The position numbers were made by a program, and so were the translations under genes. Under the pieces are notes generated by a model that was given only the letters and a program-made list of their open reading frames with translations, did no database searches and was not told the DNA's origin. Below are positions 19,804-29,184 of a DNA stretch of 64,000 nucleotides, in pieces. Position 1 is the first letter of the stretch. Each line of letters starts with the position of its first letter. The stretch lies in assembly GCA_027493615.1 (NCBI GenBank), contig JAOSKK010000003.1, positions 27,740 to 91,739 of the forward strand, read 5' to 3'. This DNA is from Verrucomicrobiota bacterium (lineage in GTDB: Bacteria; Verrucomicrobiota; Verrucomicrobiia; Limisphaerales; J093).

Positions 19804-20879
19804 CAGGCACTGCCTCCTGGGGCCGAGGATTGCGCCCGCTGCCAGGCCAGCCGTTTCATCTGCCACCGGGCCGTGTCGTTGGGGACCCACTCGGCCGCGC
19901 GGCCCAACCGCTCGAGCACCTCCGGGTTGGCCAACGCCAACGGCAGACCGCCCGTGCAAACCCGCACGGCCTCCTCGGCCACCGTGCGCTGCAGTTCGGC
20001 AACCGACTCTTCCGAGTACCAGGCCGTGTGGTCGGACAGAACCAGCCGCGGATGTGTGCGCAGCGGGGAACTGGCCGCCAGCGGTTCCTCCTCGAATACG
20101 TCCAGTCCCGCGGCAGCCACCCGTCCCGCCTCCAGCGCCTCCAGCAGCGCCGCCGCGTGCAGCACCGGCCCCCGCGCCGTGTTCACCACGATCACCCCCG
20201 GCTTCATCCACGCGAATTCCCGGCGGCTGATCAGATGCCGCGTCTCGGGCAGCAGCGGCGCGTGTAATGACACGTAATCCGCCTGGCGGCAGAGCGTCTC
20301 GAGATCGACCAACCGGACCCCCAACGCGTCGGCCCGGGCCGGCTCGACAAAGGGGTCGGTGGCCATCACCCGCAATCGCCACCCACTCACCTTGCGCGCC
20401 ATCGATTGGCCGATGTTGCCGAACCCCACCAGCCCCAGCGTGCGCCCCGCCATCCGATAGCTCTTCTCCGGCGGGTTCGGTTCCCAGCCGCCCCGCGCCA
20501 GCCGGTGATGGACGGGAATGACGTTCCGGACGCATGCCAGCAACAAGGCCATGGCCTGGGTCGCCACTTCATCGAGGCAATAGGCCGGAGCGTGCCCGAC
20601 CAGAATGCCCGCCTCGGTGGCCGCCGCGAGGTCCACGTTGTCGTAGCCCACCCCGTACCGCACCACGATCCGGCAACGCCGAAACCGGCGGAGCAGTTCG
20701 GGACCCAGCTTCACCCATCGGACCAGAATCGCGTCCGCATCCTCGCACTCGCACAGGGCCTCCTCGAACGACAGCCCGTCTGTGTCCACAAACGCGCCCC
20801 CGGCCGCCCTCACCACCCGCTGCTCGGCGTGAGTGGACGGGTAATCGTGCCGGAGGGCCACAACCTTGAAACCTGACAT
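19803..20879 (-). CDS. D-2-hydroxyacid dehydrogenase (SerA/GhrB-like)
   Basis: This intact 358-residue protein starts at ATG 20879. NAD-binding motif is RTLGLVGFGNIGQSMARKVS. Substrate and catalytic elements are VRYGVGYDNVDLAAATEAGI, VVNTARGPVLHAAALLEALE (Arg), GLDVFEEEPLAASSPLRTHP (Glu) and LVLSDHTAWYSEESVAELQ (His). The lack of a C-terminal ACT domain separates it from biosynthetic SerA. It should reduce or oxidise a 2-hydroxyacid/2-ketoacid pair such as glyoxylate, hydroxypyruvate or a sugar acid. It begins the enzyme part of the operon, 53 bp after the LamG protein gene, and is joined to the next gene by a one-base overlap. Confidence 0.9.
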   Translation of the reverse strand: MSGFKVVALRHDYPSTHAEQRVVRAAGGAFVDTDGLSFEEALCECEDADAILVRWVKLGPELLRRFRRCRIVVRYGVGYDNVDLAAATEAGILVGHAPAYCLDEVATQAMALLLACVRNVIPVHHRLARGGWEPNPPEKSYRMAGRTLGLVGFGNIGQSMARKVSGWRLRVMATDPFVEPARADALGVRLVDLETLCRQADYVSLHAPLLPETRHLISRREFAWMKPGVIVVNTARGPVLHAAALLEALEAGRVAAAGLDVFEEEPLAASSPLRTHPRLVLSDHTAWYSEESVAELQRTVAEEAVRVCTGGLPLALANPEVLERLGRAAEWVPNDTARWQMKRLAWQRAQSSAPGGSA

Positions 20880-20932
20880 CGGCGGAGCTTGATGGGTCAG
20901 GCGTGCGCGCGCAAGCCGCTGCCGGCGGCCGC

Positions 20933-22842
20933 TTACGGTTTGTGCAGCCGGTAGTACTTTCGTTGGTCGTCGGTCACCACCGTCACTTTGTAAGTGACAC
21001 CTTCGACCACCGCCGTCGCGGTCAGGTTCTGCCACTGCGGCGACTCGAGGTTGTCGGTGACTTGCAGCACATAACCCAGGTACACGGTGGGCCAGCTCAA
21101 CTGAATGGCGCGCTCGACCACCAGCGTCGGCTCCTCCTGTGGCAACCCGCTCTTGAAATGCTGGCGGATCTGCGCCCCGGTCAGGGCGCGGTCGTAGATC
21201 GCCACCTCGTCCAGCCAACCCCGCCAGCCGAAAATGCCGCTGCGTGTGGCCCCGATCATGACGCGATCCGGATCGTTCAGTCCCAGGTCTTGCAACACAC
21301 CGCCGATGGTCTGCACCCCGCCCAACTCGCCGTTGAGATAGATCGAGAGCGTCCCTTCCCGAACACGCCCACCAGGTGGTACCACTGCCCGCGCGTCAGA
21401 GGTTGGGCCGTCGCCACCAGACCAAACGCGTTGCTGTCGTTGCGAATGACCAGATTGCCCGCGTCCCCGGGAGCCACATCCAGTTCGTAGCTCCCGTCCC
21501 AACGCGCGATCACCGCCCGGTACGTCCCGGAGGAATCCGTCGCGATCTTCACCCACGCCTCCAAGGTCACCCGCGTCGCCCGGGTGGAAAAGCCCCAGAT
21601 CCACGAAACTCCCATCCACCCCGTCCAGATAAAGCGCCTTGCCCAGCCGATCCGTGAAGGACTCCTGCCCCAGCGTGAAGCCTCCCGTGTAACGGCCGCC
21701 CTCCCCCGCCTGTGTGCCGAGGTCCGCCGCCGTCGGTCCCGTCGTTTCCTCGAACCGGAAGTAGTGAATCGGCCGGTCTGCCAGTACCGCCTCCGGGTAG
21801 CTGGCAAAGCTCGGCCCCGCCTGGACCGTCAAGGTGGCCGGGTTGCTCTCGGCCGAGCCTGCATCATTGCTCGCCACCACGGTGTAAACCCCCGCGTGGC
21901 TCGGCCTCACATCCTGAATCGTGTAGCTCGCACCGGTCGCACCCGGAATGGCCACACCATCCTTCCGCCACTGGAACGCCGTGGCACCGCTCGCCGCGGC
22001 CGTGAAGCTGACATCGTCCCCTTCCGTGACCGTCCGACTCTGTGGTTGTTGTGTGAAGGTGGGGGCGATGACCGGCGCGCCAGCCTGGTAATGCGCCGTC
22101 ACCTGCGCCGTGGTCAGGGGCCTCGCATAAACGGCCACCTGCGCAATCAGCCCCTTGGAAATTGAACGACGAGGCAAACCCGAGCGCGACGCGCCGATCA
22201 ACACGCGGTCCGGCGACGGCCCCAGGTTCTGCAACGGCCCGGCCACAGTCCCGGTGGTGCCCTGCGCCCCGTTGAGGTACAGCGTAGCCACGCCCTCCGC
22301 CGCATCGAACACGCCCACCAAGTGGTTCCACGTGCCGCGAACGATCGGCCCGCTGGACGCGACCGACCCAAACACGTTGTCGCCATACCGGTACACGAAG
22401 TTGGCCACGTCCGCGTTGTTCACGTCGATTTCATAACTCCCGTCCCACCGCGCGACGATGGCATGCCACGTCCCGGCCGGCGCGTCCGCCGCCAGGTTGA
22501 ACCACGCCTCCACCGTTACCGAGTCTCCCGGATGTAAGAGCCCCAGGTCCACGTACGTCCCCGCCAGCCCGTCGAACAACGCGGCCGAACCCAGTTGAAA
22601 CGGCGCCGTGCTCTGCCCGAGGGTGATGCCCACCCCCGAGTCGCTCGTGTAGAAGCCGGGTTGCCCGCCCGGGGATCCCAAATCCGCCGCCGTCTGCGCC
22701 CCGGCCGCCTCCCCAGCGGCCAGTAATGCAGCGGTTGGTCCGCCAGGATCGTGGTGGCGTAATCGGCCCGCGCCGGCACAAGCGCGGCGACCGCGCACAG
22801 CGCTCCGAGCCAGCGAACGACAGGTGGGTTTGTCAGGTTCAT
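20933..22842 (-). CDS. Exported LamG/Ig-domain protein (frameshifted)
   Basis: The ATG at 22842 gives a signal peptide (NPPVVRWLGALCAVAALVPA). Two LamG/concanavalin-like jelly rolls follow (AALFDGLAGTYVDLGLLHPG ... VTVEAWFNLAADAP, and a second with KALYLDGVDGSFVDLGLFHP). They are separated by an immunoglobulin-like domain (PTFTQQPQSRTVTEGDDVSF ... RPSHAGVYTVVASNDAGSAE). The C-terminus IQLSWPTVYLGYVLQVTDNL ... KYYRLHKP matches the small tail domain seen in other exported proteins here. Shifts lie near 22710, 21570 and 21360. LamG domains of this kind bind glycans. Directly upstream of the sugar enzymes, it may bind the polysaccharide from which the substrate is released (inference). Confidence 0.75.
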
Positions 22843-22963
22843 GGTCTTGTCGATCCAGGATTTCAGTGGCTGCCAGGTACCGCCCGCGCCCTCAGTCAGG
22901 ACGCGAGCCAAGAGTTCCATCCGGATATCCAGTCGGCGGGCCAACCCGAGCGGCACAGCGCTC

Positions 22964-23858
22964 TCATTCCCGCCCCCAACGCCAGCGCTCGTCATAGTTC
23001 CCGTTCCCTATCCCCAGAATCGCATCTCCCCGCGCCCCGCGCCCGTCCGCCGTGCGCCCCGGGAAATGCTGAAAGCCGAGGCTGCTGGCGCGGACCGACT
23101 CGCTATGACCGTCGGCGAAGGTGCTCACACAACGGTTGAGGTGCCGGTTGAGGACCCGGTAGGGATTGTTCAGCGAGTAGTCCGGGTGGTTCGGCGTGAG
23201 GAAGTACAGCAACTGCACGCCGGTCGTCTCCCGCCAAAGATCGGGGTCTGGCTCGCGGGCATTCGCGATGCGCCCGGCGTCCGCAAACACCGCCGTCCAA
23301 GTCGGCCGCCGGATGCCCCCGAACTTCAGCGAGAAGAGCCGCGCGGGTTCGGCCCAGTAACCCGAGTAGCTCAGTTCGATGTGATTCATTCCGATCCCGA
23401 ACCGCCCCCACCCCATCGACGTCCCCCTCCGGACCGACCAAACAGCCCGGTCTGATTGGTCCCCCGGGCACTGGGGCAATCCACGATCCGTTTGCTCGGC
23501 AGGTAGGGGCGAATCAGGTCCGGCCACCAGGTCGTGGGTTCGCCGGGTATGAACGCGTCGGGCGGCGCCGTGCCCAGCACCTCCAACGGCACGATCGTGT
23601 CCCGGTGATCATCGGCGTACATCAGCGTCGCCAGGATGATCTGCCGCGAGTTGCTCAAACACTGGGCGGCTTTGCCCGCTCCTTCGCCCGGCTCAGCGCG
23701 GGCAGCAACAGGCTCGCCAGGATCCCGATGATGGCGATCACGACCAGCAACTCGATCAGGGTGAAGCCCCGCCCCACCGGACGGATCGGACCGCCGCGGT
23801 CCGCGGGATCGCCCCCGGTCTGCCCACGTCGGACAGGCATGTTCGTGAAGGAGCGCAT
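22964..23858 (-). CDS. Pseudopilin-like protein, prepilin leader (frameshifted)
   Basis: The ATG at 23858 leads to a prepilin peptidase site and hydrophobic helix, [20 protein letters not shown], with the conserved Glu at +5. Beyond LSRAKERAK the frame slips near 23660, continuing as [40 protein letters not shown], and again near 23410 into [40 protein letters not shown]. The body is of the DUF1559/H-x9-DG type common in Planctomycetes and Verrucomicrobia, where such genes occur singly beside sugar or polymer operons rather than in a type II secretion cluster. No other pilus gene is here. It lies 121 bp upstream of the LamG gene. Confidence 0.75.
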
Positions 23859-23880
23859 GGAAACGCGGGCACCCTACTCG

Positions 23881-23898
23881 GACATAATGTCATGTCAA
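23881..23898 (-). promoter_or_regulatory. Candidate operator/promoter of the operon
   Basis: GACATAATGTC (23881-23891) is a perfect 5-1-5 palindrome, directly next to TGTCAA (TTGACA on the minus strand, 23893-23898). It lies 22-40 bases before the pseudopilin start and about 130 bases after the stop of the GntR gene, so it is a plausible GntR operator with a -35 box. No good -10 box follows at 17 bp, so the promoter half of the call is weak. Confidence 0.35.
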
Positions 23899-23937
23899 TA
23901 GGTTTTCCCCGGGTACCCGTGCGCTCGCCATTGACCT

Positions 23938-24003
23938 GTGGTGCGGGCGTCCCGCCTGCACCGGCCGCGGTTCATCGCCCCTGGGCAGGTCCGGCAGGAA
24001 CAG
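23938..24003 (+). repeat. Dispersed GC-rich palindromic repeat, copy A
   Basis: The core GCGGGCGTCCCGCCTGC (23943-23959) can pair with itself. It is followed by CCGCGGTTCATCGCCCCTG and GGCAGGAACAGG. The same order of blocks occurs at 32811, 42677 and 51474. This copy is intergenic, just downstream of the GntR gene. Confidence 0.7.
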
Positions 24004-24030
24004 GACGTTTTCCACGAACGTCCCGCGATC

Positions 24031-24780
24031 TCACCGCTTCAGCCGCACCGTGAACGTGTAGTGCTCCGGCCGGTACACCGCCCGCACAAACTCGATCGCC
24101 CGGTTCCCCCGCGCGAACGTCTGCCGCTCCATCACCAGCACCACGTCGCCCGGCTGAATCCGCAACTGCCGCGCCTCCTCGGCCGAGGCCCGACCCGCCG
24201 AAATTTCCTCGTGGCCCCACTCGATGGGGATGTGGTACTTCTGCTCGATCAGACCGTAGAGCGAACCGGTGAAATCCTCCGACGGATCGATCCCGCAATG
24301 GGCCGGGAGATCGGACTGGAGCAACACCAGCGGGAACACCTGGCTGGTACCCCGGAGCCGTCGGATGAACAGCGTCTGCTCCCCCGCTTTGAGCTGCAGT
24401 TTCTCGCGCACTTTGGGCCCCGGGTCGTGATGGCCCACCCCCAGCACTTCGGTGCTCACCGTCAACCCGCGCGCTGCCATCTGCTCGGTGTAACCCGTCA
24501 GTCGCCCCAAGTCCTCCTTCACACCCAACCCAACAATGTGCGTTCCGATCGCCCGCTGCCGCCGGATCACCCCCTTGGCCACCAGGCTGTCCGTGACCTT
24601 CTTCACCGTGATGCGGCTCACGCCGAAGATCTTCACCAGATCCATCTCGCGCGGCAGCCGGCGCCGAGCGCCGCCTCCGCGTTGATGCGTTCGAGGATGA
24701 TCGTCTCCATCTGGTGGTAGAGCGGCACGGGCGAACTGGCGTCCAGATGGAGTCGTTCCGTGGGCCGGAACAGGGGGAGC
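24031..24780 (-). CDS. GntR-family regulator with UTRA ligand domain (frameshifted)
   Basis: The winged helix begins LDASSPVPLYHQMETIILER and, after a slip near 24665, continues RRLPREMDLVKIFGVSRITV, KKVTDSLVAKGVIRRQRAIG. The C-terminal half is a UTRA domain (LFIRRLRGTSQVFPLVLLQS, DFTGSLYGLIEQKYHIPIEW, PGDVVLVMERQTFARGNRAI). UTRA regulators of the HutC type bind small ligands, often phosphorylated sugars or amino-sugars, and release DNA. It is co-oriented with the sugar operon and adjacent to the candidate operator at 23881, so it is the likely local repressor. The start codon is not resolved: the helix-turn-helix begins near 24755 and no ATG with a ribosome site lies just before it. Confidence 0.8.
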   Translation of the reverse strand, partial: APPVPAHGTTPSGRQFARAALPPDGDDHPRTHQRGGGARRRLPREMDLVKIFGVSRITVKKVTDSLVAKGVIRRQRAIGTHIVGLGVKEDLGRLTGYTEQMAARGLTVSTEVLGVGHHDPGPKVREKLQLKAGEQTLFIRRLRGTSQVFPLVLLQSDLPAHCGIDPSEDFTGSLYGLIEQKYHIPIEWGHEEISAGRASAEEARQLRIQPGDVVLVMERQTFARGNRAIEFVRAVYRPEHYTFTVRLKR

Positions 24781-25022
24781 CAACGCTCGGATCTTCGGGA
24801 GACGTTCCAGGGAGGCCTTCCTTGGGCCGTTCGGGTGAAGGAGAAACCGGTCTCATCGCGGGCGTGCCGCCCGCCGCCATACCGCAGCGAACGACCGCCT
24901 TCAAGACTGAAATCCCCGTCCGAAGACCCGGACCAACCGAAACTTGAGCCCCGCACCAGCCGCATCCGGCCGTTCCTCAACCCCCGCTGACCCGTGGCGA
25001 GGCCCCGCCACCCTTCACGGGC

Positions 25023-25837
25023 TCAATGCAGACGTTTGTCCCGAAGCCAGGCGGCGCGGCCGTCCAGAAACAGCCGGTGTCTTCCCCCAGGATGCGGCGC
25101 GCGCCCCTGCAGCCGTTCCTCCACACCCGGCGCCGTGGCCGGAAATAGACGTCGGTGACCAGCTCCACGTCCGTCGGGCCCTGGACGGTTCCCACTTGCG
25201 GATTGCCGGACTGACCGAGGTCCACCACGGCCTGGGAGCGCGTCTTCCCCCAGAAGACATCCAGCGGCACCGGCTCATCCGGACGATCGAACCGCCACAT
25301 CCAATAGCTGGACTGCGCCGCATCCGCGCTCGTACTGCCCGCCTGCCAGACCGCGGTCGCGGCGGTCCAAACGGGCCGTCGCGTCGCGGGACATTGCCAG
25401 ACCTCCGCGGCTGGCAACTCGCGGGCCAACACCTCGATGGCCCAGCCGGAACGCGGATCCGAGGGCGGCCACGTCGTCCAGGGCCGATAACCACCCGGCA
25501 GCGAGTGCTTCAGATCGCGACGATCCGGGAAGCGCTCGGCGTAATCCCCCAAGTACAGTTCCCAGGCCAATCCCATCTGCCGCAGGTTCGACCGGCATAC
25601 CGCCCCGCTCGAACGCCGCTGGGCCCCGCTCAGGGCCGGCAGCAGCAGCGCCGCCAGCACCGCGATGATGGCGATCACCACGAGCAACTCGATCAGCGTG
25701 AAGCCCACCCTCGGTCGGGTGCTTGACCACCAACGCGGCTGCACCCCTCGGGCCGACCGACCCAAGCCCGCCGGCCCAGCGCACGTCGATTTCCGTTGCA
25801 CCCGCCGAAGGTAGTCGCGTTCCCGCCGTTCGCCCAA
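25023..25837 (-). CDS. Pseudopilin-like protein (frameshifted at the C-terminus)
   Basis: The prepilin motif [20 protein letters not shown] is followed by [20 protein letters not shown] and [20 protein letters not shown], the usual N-terminal region of the lone pseudopilins of this group. The last part slips near 25158, after which [20 protein letters not shown] and [15 protein letters not shown] match the conserved family ending ('GGRH...DGRAAWxRD') and stop at 25023. The ATG at 25837 gives an unusually long leader of 45 residues. A GTG at 25744 would give a 14-residue leader and is a good alternative. It diverges from leuS and lies upstream of the GntR gene. Confidence 0.75.
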
Positions 25838-25990
25838 CCGTGAGCGCGGACTTGACGCGCGAGGTGCGGAGCGGCTTGTTGATGCGTGGCAAGTACGACG
25901 TCCCGCATCGCGAGTTCATCCTCGTCACCCGGCGCAGCGTGGCAACTCCCGGATTGCCGCCCGCACCCCCTCACCCATCATCCCGCGCCT

Positions 25991-28900
25991 ATGTCGAGCA
26001 CGCGGCGTCCGTATCCGTTCCACCTGATCGAACCCAAATGGCAGACCACATGGGAGCGCACCCAGGCCTTCCGCGCCTTCAACCCGGGCGAAGCGATCCC
26101 GTCCGACCACCCCTTCGGTCGGCGCCACGGCCTGGCCGGCAAACGTGCGCAAGCCGCCGACCTCCCCCCCAAGTACTACATCCTCGACATGTTCCCCTAC
26201 CCCTCCGGTGCCGGCCTGCACGTCGGCCATCCTGAGGGTTACACGGCCACGGACATCCTGGCCCGCTACCACCGCGCTCAGGGCAAACACGTCCTGCACC
26301 CTTTTGGCTGGGACGCCTTCGGCCTTCCTGCCGAGCAGTTCGCCATCAAGACCGGCCAGCACCCGCGCGTCACCACCGAGGCCAACATCGCCACCTTCAA
26401 ACGCCAGATCCAAAGCCTCGGCTTCAGCTACGATTGGTCGCGTGAGGTGGATACCACCGACCCCGACTACTTCCGCTGGACGCAATGGATCTTCCTGCAG
26501 ATCTATCACAGCTATTTCGACCCTGAATGGAAGCGGGCCACCCCGATCGCCCTGCTCGAAGACGCCCTCTCCGACGCGCCTCAACGCCGCCCGGAATGGG
26601 AGTCCAACGCCTACCTGAACGGCACCCACGCTGCCTGGCGCGAGTTGCCCCCCGAACGACGCTCGCCATTCCGCTCGCACCTCATCGAGCACAGCCGCCT
26701 GGCCTACGTCAGCGAAGCGCCCGTCAACTGGTGCCCGGAACTCGGCACCGTCCTGGCCAACGAGGAGGTCATTGACGGCAAGAGCGAGGTCGGCGGCCAT
26801 CCGGTCGTCCGCCGCCCCATGCGCCAATGGATGCTCCGCATCACCGCCTACGCCGAACGCCTCCTCGCTGACCTCGAAACGATCGAGTGGTCCGATTCCC
26901 TGAAGGAAATGCAGCGCAACTGGATCGGACGCAGCGAGGGCGCCGAGGTCACGTTCCGCGTCGACCCCGGCTCCCCGGGTGCCGGCGCCGGCATCACGGT
27001 CTTCACCACCCGACCCGACACCCTGTTTGGCGCGACTTACCTCGTGCTCTCGCCCGAGCACAAACTCGTGGAACTCGTCACCACGGCCGCCCAGCGAAGC
27101 GCCGTCACGGACTATCAGGCCGCCGTCTCCCGCAAGTCCGACCTCGAACGAACCGAACTCGCCAAGGAAAAGACCGGCGTGTTCACGGGCGCCTTCGCCC
27201 TCAACCCGGTCAACCGCCAGCCCATCCCCATCTGGATCGCCGACTACGTCCTCAGCACCTACGGCACCGGCGCCATCATGGCCGTGCCGGCGCACGACAC
27301 CCGCGATCTCGAGTTCGCCGACCAGTTCCATCTCCCCGTCGTCCAGGTCGTCCAACCCCCGGACCCCGCCACCGACTGGCGCGGGTTCGTCGACGACGGG
27401 ACCTCGGTCAACTCGACGGGACCAGATGTCTCGATCACCGGGCTGCCCACTCCGGAAGCCAAGCGGAAAATTACAGCGTGGCTTGAAGCCCGCGGGCACG
27501 GACGCCGGACCGTCAACTACAAGCTCCGGGACTGGCTGTTCAGCCGGCAGCGCTACTGGGGCGAACCCTTCCCCATCATCTGGCGCAATGGCCAACATGA
27601 GGCGGTCCCCGAAACGGCCCTGCCCGTGCTGCCCCCACCCCTGGACGATTACAAGCCCACCACCGACGGCCAGCCACCGCTCACCCGGGCGACCGACTGG
27701 GTGAACCTTCCGGACGGTGCCCGGCGCGAGACAAACACCATGCCCCAGTGGGCCGGCAGTTGTTGGTATTACCTCCGCTATCTCGACGCCCGTAACCCCG
27801 ACCGCTTTGCCTCCCCGGAAGCTGAGCGCTATTGGATGGGCGGCTCTCCAGCGCGCAGCGCTGACCCGCAAGCCTCGTCCACCACCCCCGGCGTGGATCT
27901 CTACGTGGGCGGCACCGAACACGCCGTCCTTCACCTGCTCTACGCGCGGTTCTGGCACAAGGTGCTGTACGACCTCGGCCATGTCTCGACACCGGAACCT
28001 TTCTTCAAGCTCGTCAACCAGGGCCTCATCCTGGGCGAGATGGAGTACACCGCCTTCGCCGATGCCCGCGGCGCATCCGTCAGCACCACCGACCTCCGCC
28101 ACCTGGAGGAGGAAGCCACCCCCGCCGGCCCCCGGCTCGTCGCCACACACATCGCCACCGGCGAGAAGGTGTTCGGCCGCCGTGTCACCGAGGAGGACGT
28201 CGAGAAGGTCGGCGGCGACTTCGTCCTCAAGGCCGACCACCGCATCCGCGTCGATGCCCGCAGCTTCAAAATGAGCAAGAGCCGCGGCAACGTGGTCAAT
28301 CCCGACCAGCTCATTCAGGACTACGGCGCCGATGCGCTCCGCCTCTATGAGATGTTCATGGGCCCCCTCGAGCAGGTGAAGCCCTGGAACACCAAGGGCG
28401 TCGAGGGGGTCTCCCGCTTCCTGGGCCGCGTGTGGCGCCTCTTTGTCGATGAGGCCAGCGACACCGAGTTCGAGCAGCGGTACACGGCCCAACCCGATCG
28501 CGCCGAGATGTGGCTCGGCCAGATCCGCCTGCACCGCACTGTGACCGCAACCGCCCCGGCCCCGGCCCAGCTCAAGACGCTTCACGCCGCGATCAAGAAG
28601 GTGACCGAAGACCTCGAAGGCCTCCGGTTCAACACCGCCATCGCCGCCCTCATGGTCTTCGTCAACGACGCCATGACCTGGGAAGCGCGGCCGCTCGCTG
28701 TCCTGCGCCCGTTTCTGCAGTTGCTCGCCCCCTTCGCGCCCCACCTCGCCGAGGAGCTCTGGGCCAAACTCGAGTCCGCGTTCAGCCTGACCCCGGAATC
28801 CCTCACCTACGCCCCCTGGCCTGCCTTCGACCCCGCCCTGCTGGTCGAGGACACCGTCGAGATCCCCGTCCAGGTCAATGGCAAGCTGCGCGACAAGATC

Positions 28901-29041
28901 GTCGTGCCCGCCGGCCTGACCCCGGCCGACCTCGAACAGGCCGCCCTGCGCGCCCCCAAGCTCACCGGATTCCTCACTGGCAAGACCGTCCGCAAGGTCA
29001 TCGTCGTCCCCGGCAAGCTCGTCAACGTGGTCGCCAGTTAG
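25991..29041 (+). CDS. leuS: Leucyl-tRNA synthetase
   Basis: This intact 1016-residue class I synthetase charges tRNA-Leu. The HIGH region is [20 protein letters not shown], the editing CP1 domain contains [20 protein letters not shown] and [20 protein letters not shown], and the KMSKS loop is [20 protein letters not shown]. The C-terminal domain closes with [15 protein letters not shown]. It is about 150 residues longer than typical bacterial LeuRS (around 860). Extra segments are seen before the HIGH motif ([17 protein letters not shown]), after the first Rossmann half ([20 protein letters not shown]) and near 27820-27890. The start was chosen at 25991 because [18 protein letters not shown] begins the family homology. 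No frameshift is seen across 3 kb, in contrast to its neighbours. Confidence 0.97.
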   Translation: MSSTRRPYPFHLIEPKWQTTWERTQAFRAFNPGEAIPSDHPFGRRHGLAGKRAQAADLPPKYYILDMFPYPSGAGLHVGHPEGYTATDILARYHRAQGKHVLHPFGWDAFGLPAEQFAIKTGQHPRVTTEANIATFKRQIQSLGFSYDWSREVDTTDPDYFRWTQWIFLQIYHSYFDPEWKRATPIALLEDALSDAPQRRPEWESNAYLNGTHAAWRELPPERRSPFRSHLIEHSRLAYVSEAPVNWCPELGTVLANEEVIDGKSEVGGHPVVRRPMRQWMLRITAYAERLLADLETIEWSDSLKEMQRNWIGRSEGAEVTFRVDPGSPGAGAGITVFTTRPDTLFGATYLVLSPEHKLVELVTTAAQRSAVTDYQAAVSRKSDLERTELAKEKTGVFTGAFALNPVNRQPIPIWIADYVLSTYGTGAIMAVPAHDTRDLEFADQFHLPVVQVVQPPDPATDWRGFVDDGTSVNSTGPDVSITGLPTPEAKRKITAWLEARGHGRRTVNYKLRDWLFSRQRYWGEPFPIIWRNGQHEAVPETALPVLPPPLDDYKPTTDGQPPLTRATDWVNLPDGARRETNTMPQWAGSCWYYLRYLDARNPDRFASPEAERYWMGGSPARSADPQASSTTPGVDLYVGGTEHAVLHLLYARFWHKVLYDLGHVSTPEPFFKLVNQGLILGEMEYTAFADARGASVSTTDLRHLEEEATPAGPRLVATHIATGEKVFGRRVTEEDVEKVGGDFVLKADHRIRVDARSFKMSKSRGNVVNPDQLIQDYGADALRLYEMFMGPLEQVKPWNTKGVEGVSRFLGRVWRLFVDEASDTEFEQRYTAQPDRAEMWLGQIRLHRTVTATAPAPAQLKTLHAAIKKVTEDLEGLRFNTAIAALMVFVNDAMTWEARPLAVLRPFLQLLAPFAPHLAEELWAKLESAFSLTPESLTYAPWPAFDPALLVEDTVEIPVQVNGKLRDKIVVPAGLTPADLEQAALRAPKLTGFLTGKTVRKVIVVPGKLVNVVAS

Positions 29042-29062
29042 CCCGGACGTCTATTACTCTCT

Positions 29063-29133
29063 GTAGGCGCCGACGTGAGGAGGCCTCGTAGCGTCTCCCC
29101 AAGCCCGCCACGCCTCCTTACGTCGGCGCCTAC
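29063..29133. repeat. Long inverted repeat after leuS
   Basis: The arms GTAGGCGCCGACGTGAGGAG (from 29063) and 29112-29133 pair over 22 bp with one G-T wobble around a 27-base loop. With no T run it is a poor terminator. It looks like a mobile palindromic (REP/MITE-like) unit placed between convergent genes, though it may also stop transcription. Confidence 0.75.
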
Positions 29134-29184
29134 CGTTGCCGGCCCGGCCGTTCCCTGCCCCGTGACCTGGCTGGGAGGGCAGGC

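Noticed and set aside
25925..28744. A 939-residue open frame on the minus strand
   Set aside because: It is antisense to leuS and has the composition of a shadow frame (rich in Gly, Val, Asp, with no family motif). leuS is unmistakable.
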